Source of the DNA: CBDFKJ01 sp965248805
GTDB taxonomy: Bacteria; Pseudomonadota; Alphaproteobacteria; UBA6615
Direction: 5' to 3'
Assembly (NCBI GenBank): GCA_965248805.1
Contig: CBDFKJ010000007.1
Span: 434,001 to 498,000 of the forward strand
Length of the DNA stretch: 64,000 bases
Shown in pieces: positions 9,337 through 18,526 of the stretch. Below the pieces are notes generated by a model. The model had not been told where the DNA came from and searched no databases. It saw only the letters and a program-made list of their open reading frames with translations. The position numbers and the translations under genes were made by a program. Position 1 is the stretch's first letter; the number at the start of each line of letters is the position of its first letter.

Positions 9337-9870
9337 ATGGCTTTGCTGCCGATCATTCATGCGCCGGATCCCCGCCTAAAGCTGAAGTGCGCGCCGGTGG
9401 CGCGAGTCGACAAGGAAATCCGAAAACTAATGGACGATATGCTGGTGACCATGCACTCAGCGCCCGGGATCGGACTGGCCGCGCCACAGGTCGGCGACCA
9501 TCGGCGTGTTCTGGTTATCGATGTTGCGCGCGGCGATGAGCCGCCCCAGCCCTACCGAATGGCCAATCCGCAGATCGTGTGGCGCTCCGACACGTTTGTG
9601 CTGAATGACGAAGGCTGCCTCAGCTTTCCGGACCACTACGCAGAGGTGGGGCGGCCGGACCGTGTCCGCGCACGATATCTGGACCATGAAAACGAGATGC
9701 GCGAAATCGAGGCCGAGGGATTGCTCGCGCGGTGCCTGCAGCATGAAATCGACCACCTGGATGGCGTAAATTTCGTCGACCACCTGTCGGCGCTCAAGCG
9801 CGGCATTATCTTGCGCAAGCTGCGCAAGGCCCAACGCCTTCAGCTTCCGGAGAGCGCCGCCGCGCTGTAA
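9337..9870 (+). CDS. def: Peptide deformylase
   Basis: 177 residues with the three deformylase motifs in order: GIGLAAPQVG (about 46-55), EGCLSFP with the metal-ligand Cys (about 91-97) and QHEIDHL with the two metal-ligand His and catalytic Glu (about 133-139). The enzyme removes the formyl group from nascent N-terminal Met in the cytoplasm. It is 19 bases before fmt, which adds the formyl group to initiator tRNA, so the pair covers both ends of the formylation cycle. Confidence 0.94.
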   Translation: MALLPIIHAPDPRLKLKCAPVARVDKEIRKLMDDMLVTMHSAPGIGLAAPQVGDHRRVLVIDVARGDEPPQPYRMANPQIVWRSDTFVLNDEGCLSFPDHYAEVGRPDRVRARYLDHENEMREIEAEGLLARCLQHEIDHLDGVNFVDHLSALKRGIILRKLRKAQRLQLPESAAAL

Positions 9871-9889
9871 CCGGCGTAGGGCACGCATC

Positions 9890-10822
9890 ATGCGTCTGGC
9901 CTTTTTGGGAACGTCCGACTTTGCCGTGCCGGCGCTCGCGACGCTGGTCGAAACTGGCCATGACATCGCCTGCGTCTACACGCAGCCACCCCGCCCGGCC
10001 GGACGCGGGCATGCACCGCGGCCGTCGCCCGTGCAGCGCGCCGCGCATGCCCGTGGCCTGGAGGTCAGGACGCCGGCGTCGCTCGAGGATGCCGACGTTC
10101 AACGGGCCTTCGCGGCCCTGGCCACCGACACCGCGGTCGTGGCCGCCTATGGATTGATCCTGCCGCCGCCGATCCTAGAGGCGCCCCGCCTGGGCTGCCT
10201 CAACATCCACGGCTCACTGCTGCCGCGCTGGCGCGGCGCGGCGCCGATTCAGCGGGCCATCCTCGCAGGCGACCACGAGACCGGCGTCACGATCATGCAG
10301 ATGGATGACGGCCTGGACACCGGACCGATTCTTACTGCCGAGGCGGTGCCGATCACCGATCAGACCACGGCGGCACAACTGCACGACACGCTGGCGGAGT
10401 TGGGCGCGCGCATGATCGTGGGCGCCCTCGATAGTGTGCAACGGGGCACGACCACAGCGCAGCCGCAGCCGGCGACCGGCGTGACTTACGCGCAGAAATT
10501 GCGCCGCGAGGAAGGCCGCCTCGACTGGCGGCTGTCGGCACACACGTTGGAGCGCCAGGTACGGGCCCTGACGCCCTGGCCGGGCGCCTACTTCGCCTAT
10601 GACGGCGACCACATCAAGGTGCTGGGCGCCGAACTGCGCCCCGGCGCCGGTGCGCCGGGGCAGGTCCTGGATGATGACCTTACGATCGCCTGCGGAGAGG
10701 GTGCACTGGGTCTGACGCGGCTGCAGCGCCCGGGAAAGCGCCCGGCGGGGGCGCTGGCGTTCTTGCGCGGCTACGCCGTGCCCGCCGGCCGCGTGCTGGC
10801 CACGCCGGAGGCGACGGCATGA
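9890..10822 (+). CDS. fmt: Methionyl-tRNA formyltransferase
   Basis: 310 residues. The catalytic region LNIHGSLLPRWRGAAPI (about 104-120) carries the Asn-His pair, and the matching Asp is in QMDDGLDTG. A C-terminal domain of about 100 residues handles the tRNA. It transfers formyl from 10-formyl-THF to Met-tRNA(fMet). Its stop overlaps the truA start by 4 bases (ATGA), implying translational coupling. Confidence 0.94.
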   Translation: MRLAFLGTSDFAVPALATLVETGHDIACVYTQPPRPAGRGHAPRPSPVQRAAHARGLEVRTPASLEDADVQRAFAALATDTAVVAAYGLILPPPILEAPRLGCLNIHGSLLPRWRGAAPIQRAILAGDHETGVTIMQMDDGLDTGPILTAEAVPITDQTTAAQLHDTLAELGARMIVGALDSVQRGTTTAQPQPATGVTYAQKLRREEGRLDWRLSAHTLERQVRALTPWPGAYFAYDGDHIKVLGAELRPGAGAPGQVLDDDLTIACGEGALGLTRLQRPGKRPAGALAFLRGYAVPAGRVLATPEATA

Positions 10823-11745
10823 CCCGGTTCAGGCTGGACATCGAATACAACGGCGAGCCGTTCGTCGGTTGGCAGCGCCAGGACAACGGCCCCTCGGTGC
10901 AAGCGACTATCGAAGCGGCGATCGAGCGCTTCTGCGGCGAGACAATCACCGTGCACGGGGCCGGCCGCACCGACGCCGGCGTCCATGCCCTGGCCCAGGT
11001 CGCGCACGTCGACATCGCCAAAGAGACCACACCGCCGGTGCTGAGCGATGCGCTCAACCATCATTTGCGACCGGCGCCGGTGACCGTGCTCCGCTCCCGG
11101 GTTGCGCCGCCCCAATTCGATGCCAGGCGATCGGCCATCGGCCGCTCGTATCTCTACCGCATACTCAATCGCCGCGCGCCGCCGTCGCTGGAACGCGGTC
11201 GCGTTTGGTGGGTTCCCAGCGCAATGGACCACCGTGCGATGCACGCCGCGGCACAACGCCTGACCGGCCGTCACGACTTTTCCAGCTTTTGCGCGGGTCT
11301 TTGTCAGGCCGAGCCGGCGCTGAAAACGCTCGACCGGTTGGATGTCTCGCGCGACGGCGACGAGATCCGCATCGTCGCGGAGGCCCGATCCTTCCAGCAC
11401 AACCAGGTGCGTATTTTTGCCGGGACGCTGAAGCTTGTCGGCACCGGCAAATGGTCGGATGCCGATGTCGCACAGGCGCTCGCCGCCTGCGACCGCCGCG
11501 CTGGCGGTCCCACCGCGCCGGCGGCGGGGCTGTACCTGACTGAGGTGCGTTACCCGCCCGACAATGCCCTCGCCCGCCGCTCAGCCGCGGAGGATCAGGT
11601 TGTTGCAGACGGTGGTGATCACCAGTTCAATGACGAAGCTGAGCAGCACAACGCCGGCTGCGGGCAAGCCAGGGATGTCGAGGGCGGTCCGGGTGATGAA
11701 CCAGGCATAGACGAATACCGCCATCTGGACCGCGACGTACAGTAA
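10819..11745 (+). CDS. truA: tRNA pseudouridine(38-40) synthase, with extended C-terminus
   Basis: The catalytic loop GRTDAGVHAL carries the essential Asp near residue 55. The family core ends at about residue 248 with LYLTEVRYP. The frame then continues for some 60 residues of low-complexity sequence that is exactly antisense to the neighbouring membrane protein gene. TruA normally stops near this point, so the tail probably arose by stop-codon loss, or reflects a sequence error near 11570. The enzyme modifies U38-U40 in tRNA anticodon arms. Confidence 0.88.
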   Translation: MTRFRLDIEYNGEPFVGWQRQDNGPSVQATIEAAIERFCGETITVHGAGRTDAGVHALAQVAHVDIAKETTPPVLSDALNHHLRPAPVTVLRSRVAPPQFDARRSAIGRSYLYRILNRRAPPSLERGRVWWVPSAMDHRAMHAAAQRLTGRHDFSSFCAGLCQAEPALKTLDRLDVSRDGDEIRIVAEARSFQHNQVRIFAGTLKLVGTGKWSDADVAQALAACDRRAGGPTAPAAGLYLTEVRYPPDNALARRSAAEDQVVADGGDHQFNDEAEQHNAGCGQARDVEGGPGDEPGIDEYRHLDRDVQ

Positions 11746-12159
11746 CAGGCCCGCCACACCGCCGCCGATGTAGACCAGGACCGCCGGCACGATAACGACG
11801 GCCTGGATGATGGTCGACCAGTTGGAGGCGACGATGAACCCGATGTATTGCTCGCGCCGTTCGAGGAGTTCGCTGATGAACACCATCACTAACGGAAATG
11901 CCACCCAGCCGATGACGTAGGAGATCGCCCAGATCGCGACCAGGCGCCAGGTCGCCACGTCTTGCAGAATTGCGGCGTCGTCCTGAGCCGCCATCACGGC
12001 CAGCAGGATGACCTCCGCCGGCAGCACGAACACGGCCGCCGTGAATGACCGCCAGAATCCGTCGATCGTGCGGTCGAAATGGGCCATGCCGCGGCGATCG
12101 AAATGCGCCAGCCGCCAGGCGCCATAGACCGCCGAGGAGATCTCGTTGAGGCTGATCAT
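11581..12159 (-). CDS. Small integral membrane protein of unknown function
   Basis: 192 residues with four or five hydrophobic helices, roughly at 37-57, 68-90, 112-133, 135-155 and 166-188. The N-terminal 30 residues are polar and contain RLAHFDRRGMAHFDR. No catalytic motif is evident. It overlaps dapE by 4 bases at its start, so it is the last gene of a dapD-dapE unit. It overlaps the extended truA frame tail to tail by 165 bases. Function is not assignable. Confidence 0.75.
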   Translation of the reverse strand: MISLNEISSAVYGAWRLAHFDRRGMAHFDRTIDGFWRSFTAAVFVLPAEVILLAVMAAQDDAAILQDVATWRLVAIWAISYVIGWVAFPLVMVFISELLERREQYIGFIVASNWSTIIQAVVIVPAVLVYIGGGVAGLLLYVAVQMAVFVYAWFITRTALDIPGLPAAGVVLLSFVIELVITTVCNNLILRG

Positions 12160-13310
12160 CCAACCGGTCGCAAGTAGTCGACAAGCACCGCCTCGTAAAT
12201 GCGCGACAGGGTGTGAATGTCACCGACCGGCACACACTCATCCACCTTGTGCATGGTTTGGCCGATGAGACCGAATTCGGCCACCGGACAGTAGTCCTTG
12301 ATAAATCGCGCGTCCGACGTGCCGCCCGAGGTGCCGAGTTCGGGGAGCGCGCCTGTCACTCGCTCCACGGCGCCGGAAATCACCGCCGACAGCTCGCCGG
12401 GCGGCGTGAGAAAGCTTTCGCCGCTGACGTGGATGTCCAGCGCGTAAGCGCCGCCGACCGAGCGCAGCCGCTCGTGCAACCAGTCCGCGACATCGCCTGA
12501 ACTATGCCGATCGTTGAAGCGAACGTTGATCGCCGCACCGGCTTGCGCCGGGATGACGTTGGTGGCGGGATTGCCGACATCGACGGTCGTGACCTGCACC
12601 GTCGAAGCCTCGAAATGGTCGCTGCCGTCATCGAGTGGCGTCGTGGTCAACGCCGACAGCATCGCCACCAGGCGGTGCACCGGATTGTCGGCCAAATGCG
12701 GATAGGCCGTGTGGCCCTGTACGCCGCTGACCACAAGTCGCGCCGACAGGCTGCCGCGCCGTCCGATCTTGATCAGATCACCGAGCCGCTCGCGATTGGT
12801 CGGCTCGCCGACAAGACACGCATCGAGCCGCTCACCGCGTGCCGCCAGCCAGTCCAGTACCTTGGTCGTGCCGTCGACCGCCGGTCCTTCCTCGTCGCCG
12901 GTGATCAGCAGGCTGATCGATCCGTCCACGGGCCCGGCGCCGAGAAAGCGCGCGCAGGCGGCGACAAAGGCCGCGATCGCACCCTTCATGTCCACCGCAC
13001 CGCGGCCCAACAGCGTGCCTTCTGAAACCGAGCCGGCGAAGGGATCGTCGGACCATGCATCACGGTCACCCACGGGAACGACATCGGTGTGACCGGCAAA
13101 GCAAAAATTGGGCAACGATGCGCCACAGCGCGCGTAGAGATTCTGCACCGACGGCCCGCCCTCATCGAACGTCAGCCGATGGCAGGCAAAACCCAGCCCC
13201 TCCAGAGCCGACTGCAGCACGTCGAGCGCGCCGGCATCCTCCGGTGTCACGCTGGGGCAGCGGATCAGCGACTGCGCCAATTCCACCGCGTCGATAGTCG
13301 ATGCCGTCAA
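12156..13310 (-). CDS. dapE: Succinyl-diaminopimelate desuccinylase
   Basis: 384 residues of the M20 metallohydrolase fold. Metal and catalytic residues are visible in FAGHTDVVPVGD, GRGAVDMKG and TGDEEGPAVDG, with the late metal His in QTMHKVDE near residue 355. It hydrolyses N-succinyl-LL-diaminopimelate in lysine and peptidoglycan precursor synthesis. Its start overlaps the dapD stop by 4 bases, so the two succinylase-branch enzymes are translationally coupled. Confidence 0.94.
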   Translation of the reverse strand: MTASTIDAVELAQSLIRCPSVTPEDAGALDVLQSALEGLGFACHRLTFDEGGPSVQNLYARCGASLPNFCFAGHTDVVPVGDRDAWSDDPFAGSVSEGTLLGRGAVDMKGAIAAFVAACARFLGAGPVDGSISLLITGDEEGPAVDGTTKVLDWLAARGERLDACLVGEPTNRERLGDLIKIGRRGSLSARLVVSGVQGHTAYPHLADNPVHRLVAMLSALTTTPLDDGSDHFEASTVQVTTVDVGNPATNVIPAQAGAAINVRFNDRHSSGDVADWLHERLRSVGGAYALDIHVSGESFLTPPGELSAVISGAVERVTGALPELGTSGGTSDARFIKDYCPVAEFGLIGQTMHKVDECVPVGDIHTLSRIYEAVLVDYLRPVG

Positions 13311-14152
13311 CTCCGCAGCAGCTCGTTGATCGAGGTGCGGGCGCGGGTGCGCTCGTCGACCCGCTTGACGATGACGGCACAGTACAGGTTGGGTCCCGGT
13401 GAGCCGTCGGGCAGCGGCTTGCCCGGTAGTGTCCCCGGCACGACCACCGAATAGGCCGGCACGCGCCCGGTCATGATCTCACCGGTGGCACGGTCGATGA
13501 TCTTGGTCGACGCGCCGATGTAGACGCCCATCGACAGCACCGAGCCTTGTTCGACGATGACCCCTTCGGCGACTTCGGCGCGGGCGCCGACGAACACGTC
13601 ATCCTCGATGATGACCGGATTGGCCTGCAACGGCTCGAGCACACCGGCAATGCCGGCGCCGCCGGAGATGTGACAGTTCTTGCCGATCTGCGCGCATGAG
13701 CCGATGGTCACCCAAGTGTCGATCATCGAGCCGCGATCGACGTAGGCGCCGAGATTGACGAAGCTGGGCATCAGCACCACGTCGGGCGCGATGTAGGCGG
13801 ACCGGCGCACGACGCAGGTCGGCACCGCGCGGAAGCCGGCACGGCGGAAGTCGTCGTCCCGCCAACCCTCGAACTTCGACGGCACCTTGTCCCACCAAAG
13901 CGTATTCTCACCGGGTGCACCGGCGATCGGCGCCATGTCGTAGACACGGAACGACAGGAGCACCGCCTTCTTCAGCCACTGATTGACCCGCCAGCCACGG
14001 TCGGTCTTTTCCGCAACACGCAGGACGCCACTGTCCAGAGCGCTCAGCGCTTGATCGACCGCCGCGCGCACATCCTCCGACGCACCCGGTGAAAGCGTCT
14101 CTCGACGCTCCCATGCGGCGTCGATATCGGTCTCGAGTGCCGTGTAATTCAT
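13307..14152 (-). CDS. dapD: Tetrahydrodipicolinate N-succinyltransferase
   Basis: 281 residues from MNYTALETDI; an ATG 12 bases upstream is possible. After an alpha-helical N-terminal domain come left-handed hexapeptide repeats (about 100-230) typical of trimeric acyltransferases, including GSMIDTWVTIGSCAQIGKN. It uses succinyl-CoA to acylate tetrahydrodipicolinate, the step before DapC and DapE. It is the first gene of the dapD-dapE-membrane protein unit. Confidence 0.93.
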   Translation of the reverse strand: MNYTALETDIDAAWERRETLSPGASEDVRAAVDQALSALDSGVLRVAEKTDRGWRVNQWLKKAVLLSFRVYDMAPIAGAPGENTLWWDKVPSKFEGWRDDDFRRAGFRAVPTCVVRRSAYIAPDVVLMPSFVNLGAYVDRGSMIDTWVTIGSCAQIGKNCHISGGAGIAGVLEPLQANPVIIEDDVFVGARAEVAEGVIVEQGSVLSMGVYIGASTKIIDRATGEIMTGRVPAYSVVVPGTLPGKPLPDGSPGPNLYCAVIVKRVDERTRARTSINELLRS

Positions 14153-14206
14153 GGTGGTGTCCACGGGGCTGTGCGGCGCCGAACATGGCGCGCGCCCGAA
14201 TCGCTG

Positions 14207-14890
14207 TCAACGCCGCATCCCGTGCCCCGCCTGCTCAGCGAGCCACTCGACGAGCTCGTCTGCGACGTAGTGAACATGGTCCTCATCGGCGCCAGCGCGG
14301 GCCCAGTGATATTCGCTGCGTAGCCACACGGTCGTCATGCCCAGCGCTGCTGCGGGCCGCAGATTTGCGGCGATATCCTCGACCATCACCGTATGGGCCG
14401 GCTCGATCCCAAGTCGCGCCACGACTTGTTCATACGCCTGCGGCTGCGGCTTAGGGCGCCAATCGGCGGCGGCAATATCGAATATGCAGTCGAAGTGCGC
14501 GGCGATCCCGAGCCGGTCGAGGACGGCTTGCGCATGGGCCAACGAGCCATTCGTGAAGATCGACTTGCGACCGGGCAGTGCATCCAGGGCCGCGGCCAGC
14601 GCGGGGTCGGCCGCCAACACGCTGTAGTCGATGCGGAAGATGAACTGGGTGAACTCCTCCGGCGCGATCCGGTGCTCGACCATGAGCGCGCGCAGGGTCG
14701 AGCCGTGCTGCGCAAATCCTGCTTTTTGAAGCTCTGTGGCCGCCGGCGCCTCCAAGCCGAACCGCTCTTCGATGAACAGTCCCATGCGCCGTTCGACCTG
14801 GTCGAACAGGTGCGCGCCGGGCGGATACAGCGTGTTGTCGAGGTCGAACAGCCAGTCCCGCGCGTGCGCTGGATGAATGGGTGCCGTCAT
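14207..14890 (-). CDS. HAD-superfamily pyrimidine 5'-nucleotidase
   Basis: 227 residues from MTAPIHPAH; an earlier ATG adds 15 basic residues. HAD motif I is FDLDNTLYP with the nucleophile Asp near residue 17, motif II is FTNGS, and motif III/IV is the Lys of RPKPQPQAYEQ followed by MVEDIAANL. The DNTLYP signature marks the SDT1/pyrimidine nucleotidase group. It is upstream of dapD on the same strand with a 54-base gap. The substrate is inferred. Confidence 0.82.
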   Translation of the reverse strand: MTAPIHPAHARDWLFDLDNTLYPPGAHLFDQVERRMGLFIEERFGLEAPAATELQKAGFAQHGSTLRALMVEHRIAPEEFTQFIFRIDYSVLAADPALAAALDALPGRKSIFTNGSLAHAQAVLDRLGIAAHFDCIFDIAAADWRPKPQPQAYEQVVARLGIEPAHTVMVEDIAANLRPAAALGMTTVWLRSEYHWARAGADEDHVHYVADELVEWLAEQAGHGMRR

Positions 14891-15034
14891 GGCTGCAAAT
14901 TGGCGCAAAGCACGCGCCAAGGCAAAGCGCCGCAAGGGAACCTTAAGGGCCGCGATCTACGATTTTCTCAGAGGCGAGGCGCGCCCGCCGCAGCCGAGTT
15001 GCGGCCGGCGACCGCCCATTACCGGCCGATTGAA

Positions 15035-16776
15035 ATGTCCACACGTCTTGGCGCCAATACTGTTACGAAAGACTCGGCCGAGCGCGACGAGGTCCGCTAC
15101 GACGCGCTGAAGGCTGAGCGCGATCGCTTCGTCGCGCTGGCGTTTTGCAACGCCGATCTGCTTTTGGAACTGGATGGCGGCGGCCACATTGCCTTCGCTT
15201 GTGGCGCAACCAAGCTGTTGCTCGGCCGAACGCCCGAGCAACTAAACGGCGACGACATCGCCAGTATCGTCGCTCCGGCGGACCGTAACGTCATCAAGCG
15301 ACTGCTGGGTCGCGCCAAGTCCGGCGGCCGGCTCGACAACATGCGCATCCGACTCGTCGGCAACAATGGGCCGACGCCGCCGGTCGTGCTCAACGGTTTC
15401 AGTCTCGCCGACATGGGCGGGCAAACCTACCTGGCGCTGCGCGTCGAAGCGGCGGCGCCGATGCCGTTCGCGCCCGTTGCCGTCAAACGGGACGAGGCGA
15501 GCGGCACACTCGACCGCGACACCTTCTCCGACGCCGCGGGTGCGGCCATGCGCGCCGCCAACGACCACGGCGAAGAGGTCGAGCTGACGTTCATTGAACT
15601 CGGCAATTGGCAGGACGTGGAGGCCCGCCTGGAAGGCGAGGCGCGCGACGAACTCCTGTCGAACATCGGCGCCTGTTTGCGCGCGTCCTCGGTCACCGGC
15701 GACACCGCCGGCCGCCTCGACGCCGAGCGGTATGGCCTTGTACACTGGCTCGGTGCCAACATCGACGCAGTCGTCAAAGAGATCGGCGACTGTACGCGAC
15801 AATTGGACCCGAAGGGCATCGGCGCCGAGGTCTCAAACACCACCGTGGCCATGGATGCCGCGAACGCGAACGGCGCCGACACCACCAAGCTGCTCCGCTA
15901 CACGATCAACAAGTACTGCGAAAAGACGGACGAGGCCTTCTCGATCACCAGCCTGTCCGAGGGGCTCAGCGCGCTGACCAACGAAACCGTCGAGCGCATG
16001 TCGCATTCGAACGCATCGTCGCCCAGTCGGAGTTCAGGATCGCGTTTCAGCCGATCTGCGATCTCACCGCGATGCGGCCGCACCACTTCGAGGCGCTGGT
16101 ACGCTTCGGCAGCGCCTCGACGAGCGCAAGTCCCTACGAGCTCATCACATTCGCAGAGGAGGTCGGGCTCATCACCGAGTTCGACCTCGCCATGTGCGCT
16201 AAGGTCATGGCCAAGCTGACGGAACTGCAGGCCGGCGGCCACAAGTACATGGTCGCGGTGAACCTCTCCAGTCGGTCGTTGGGCACGCCGTCGTTCGTCA
16301 AACAACTGCACAAGCTGTTGAACGAGCACAAGAGCATCCGCCAAAGCATACTCTTCGAAATCACCGAGTCGGCGAAGATCTCCGACCTCGACTCCATCAA
16401 CGACGCCATCCAATCGCTGCGCAGGGCCGGGCACATCATGTGTCTTGACGACCTGGGCGCCGGCGAGGCTGCCTTTCATTACCTGAGCCCGCTCGACGTC
16501 GACGTGATCAAGATCGACGGCGCATACATGAAAAAGGCTATGCAGTCGCCCAAGGGCAAGGCCCTGCTGAAAGCGATGGTCGGCCTGTGTCGAGAGCTGA
16601 ACGTCGTGGCCGTCAGCGAGTGGGTCGAGGACCAGGCGCACGCAGACGTGGCCCGCGAATGCGGCATCCGCTACGGGCAAGGCTATTTCCTGGGACGGCC
16701 ATCGGAGCAAATCGAAGGCTTCGAATCACCGCGGCCGGCAGCGTTCGCCCACAACAAGATGGCGGCACGAAGATGA
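15035..16776 (+). pseudogene. EAL-domain cyclic-di-GMP phosphodiesterase, frameshifted
   Basis: The first frame, from ATG 15035, encodes a PAS-like N-terminus and a degenerate GGDEF-like middle, and reads coherently to about 16000 (TNETVERM). The EAL domain continues in another frame from AFERIVAQSEFRIAFQPI to the stop at 16776. EAL residues are preserved: FEALVRF, VAVNLSS, FEITES, DDLGAG, IKIDG, SEWVED and GQGYF. Apart from the shift near 16000-16005 the enzyme looks active. A real pseudogene and a one-base sequence error are both possible. It precedes a second damaged c-di-GMP gene. Confidence 0.8.
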
Positions 16777-16838
16777 CGCATCCGACACCGCGCCAAGCGG
16801 CAGGCGGTCGTCTCTGCCGGGCCAACGGCTAGACAACC

Positions 16839-18526
16839 ATGCAGTCCATTCTGCGCAAGCCATCAATCGCGGCCACGCCGCCCGCACCAAGCGAGGCCGC
16901 CGTCGTTGCCGCTTGGCTGGAGGCGTTTCCCGGCCCCGCCGTCGTGTTTGACGGCGCCGATGCGCCGGTTGCGGCGACCACGGCCGGAGAGGCCTTCCTC
17001 CAGGAGATCGACACGGTCAGCCATCGCGCCCAGCATGAATCGGTTCACCGGCTGGTCGCCGCCGCCCGCCGATCCGGCGCGGCCACGCGCGAGACGGTCG
17101 CGCGGCCGTGCGGTACGCGATGGCTGGAGATCAACGCCATACCGTCGCCGAGCGACCACGTTGTGGTCATCGTTCGCGACGCGACCTTGGATGCCCGGGT
17201 GCAGCACACGCTCGTCGACTCACGCCAACGCTACAAGGATCTTGCCGATCTGGCCGGTGACTTCGTCTGGGAGACCGACGCCGCCGGCGCGTTCACATTC
17301 GTGTCGACCGGGCAAATCCTGGGCTAAGCCGCCGATGAATTGATCGGCTTGAGGCCACGCGACCTTCTGGTCGAGCCGTTGGCGAACGGCGACTACCTGC
17401 CATTCGAGGCGCATGAAGAGGTTGCCCTCGCCGAACTGTGGCTGGTTCATCGTGACGGCCGTCACCTGTGCCTGCAATGCGCGGCGACGCCATTGTTCGA
17501 TGGCGACGGGCGGCGCTACGGCGCCCGCGGCTATGGCCGCGACGTTACGGCGGAACGTCAACGCGAACTGAACCTTGCGCGCGCCGAGATCCGGGCTCAG
17601 GTCGTCGACCACATTCTGGAGCAGGCGCGCAGCGGTACCCAGACCCAGGCCATGGTCGACGGCGCTGTGGAGGCGGTACGCGCGGCGCTGTCCGCGGAGA
17701 GCGCGCGGCCATATTTCTGACTGGCGAGGATGGTCGGTTGGCGTGTGTCGCCGGCCACGGCGACACCGCCCAGACGCATGCCGCGGCGGCCCTGGAGGCT
17801 TGCCCGCCCGACGTCGCGGTCATCGACGAAGCCGTCAGCGGCGACCACATGCTGGTTCACAGGACGCGAAGCCGCGGCGCCTACAACGGCGCGATCGCAC
17901 TCGCCCGCCAAACGCCTTGGACCGACGAGGACCGATTGCTGGTCGACGCCGTGGAAGCGCAGCTGGGAACCGTGCTGGCGCAGTTCCTCGACCAGCGGCG
18001 GCTGGAGCACATGTCGCGCACCGCCCCCCTCACCGGCCTGCTCAATCGCCGCGCCTTCCTGACCGGGCTCGAGGTGCAACTGGTGCGGGCGCAGCGGCAG
18101 AATTGCAGCGGTGCCCTACTCTATATCGATCTCGATAACTTCAAACCGATCAATGACTTGCACGGCCACGCCCGTGGTGACGAGGTGTTGTGCCGGGTGG
18201 CGCAGCTGCTGCTGCAGAACTCGCGCCCCTATGATCTGGCCGCGCGTCTGGGCGGGGACGAGTTCGCGCTTTGGCTCGATGGCATCGATGATGCCGCCGG
18301 TGCCCGGCGCGCACGGCAGATTGTCGACGATGCCACCACCTTGCAGCAGTACAACCCGGAAGCGCAATCTCGACTGGGCATCTCGGTGGGCATCGCCATG
18401 TTCGAGTCGAGCGGGGGCGAATCGGTCGAACATCTTCTGGCTCGCGCCGACGCCGCGCTTTACGAAGCCAAGCGCGCCGGCAAGAACCGCAGCATCATGG
18501 CCGACGCCACTGGCGATGCCCCATGA
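16839..18526 (+). pseudogene. PAS-GGDEF diguanylate cyclase with in-frame stop and frameshift
   Basis: The gene reads from ATG 16839 to TAA 17325-17327, where a PAS domain expects Tyr (ILG-stop-AADELIG). The same frame continues to 17720, then a shift near 17705-17715 moves to the frame ending at 18526. That frame encodes a GAF-like segment and an intact cyclase domain with LTGLLNRRAF, DLDNFKPIND and RLGGDEFAL. Two independent lesions would be needed to silence it. The stop overlaps the DUF2336 gene by 4 bases (ATGA), so transcription may still matter for the neighbour. Confidence 0.8.

Noticed and set aside
14393..15034. N-terminal extension of the EAL gene frame
   Set aside because: Antisense to the HAD nucleotidase. 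The domain sequence begins after ATG 15035.
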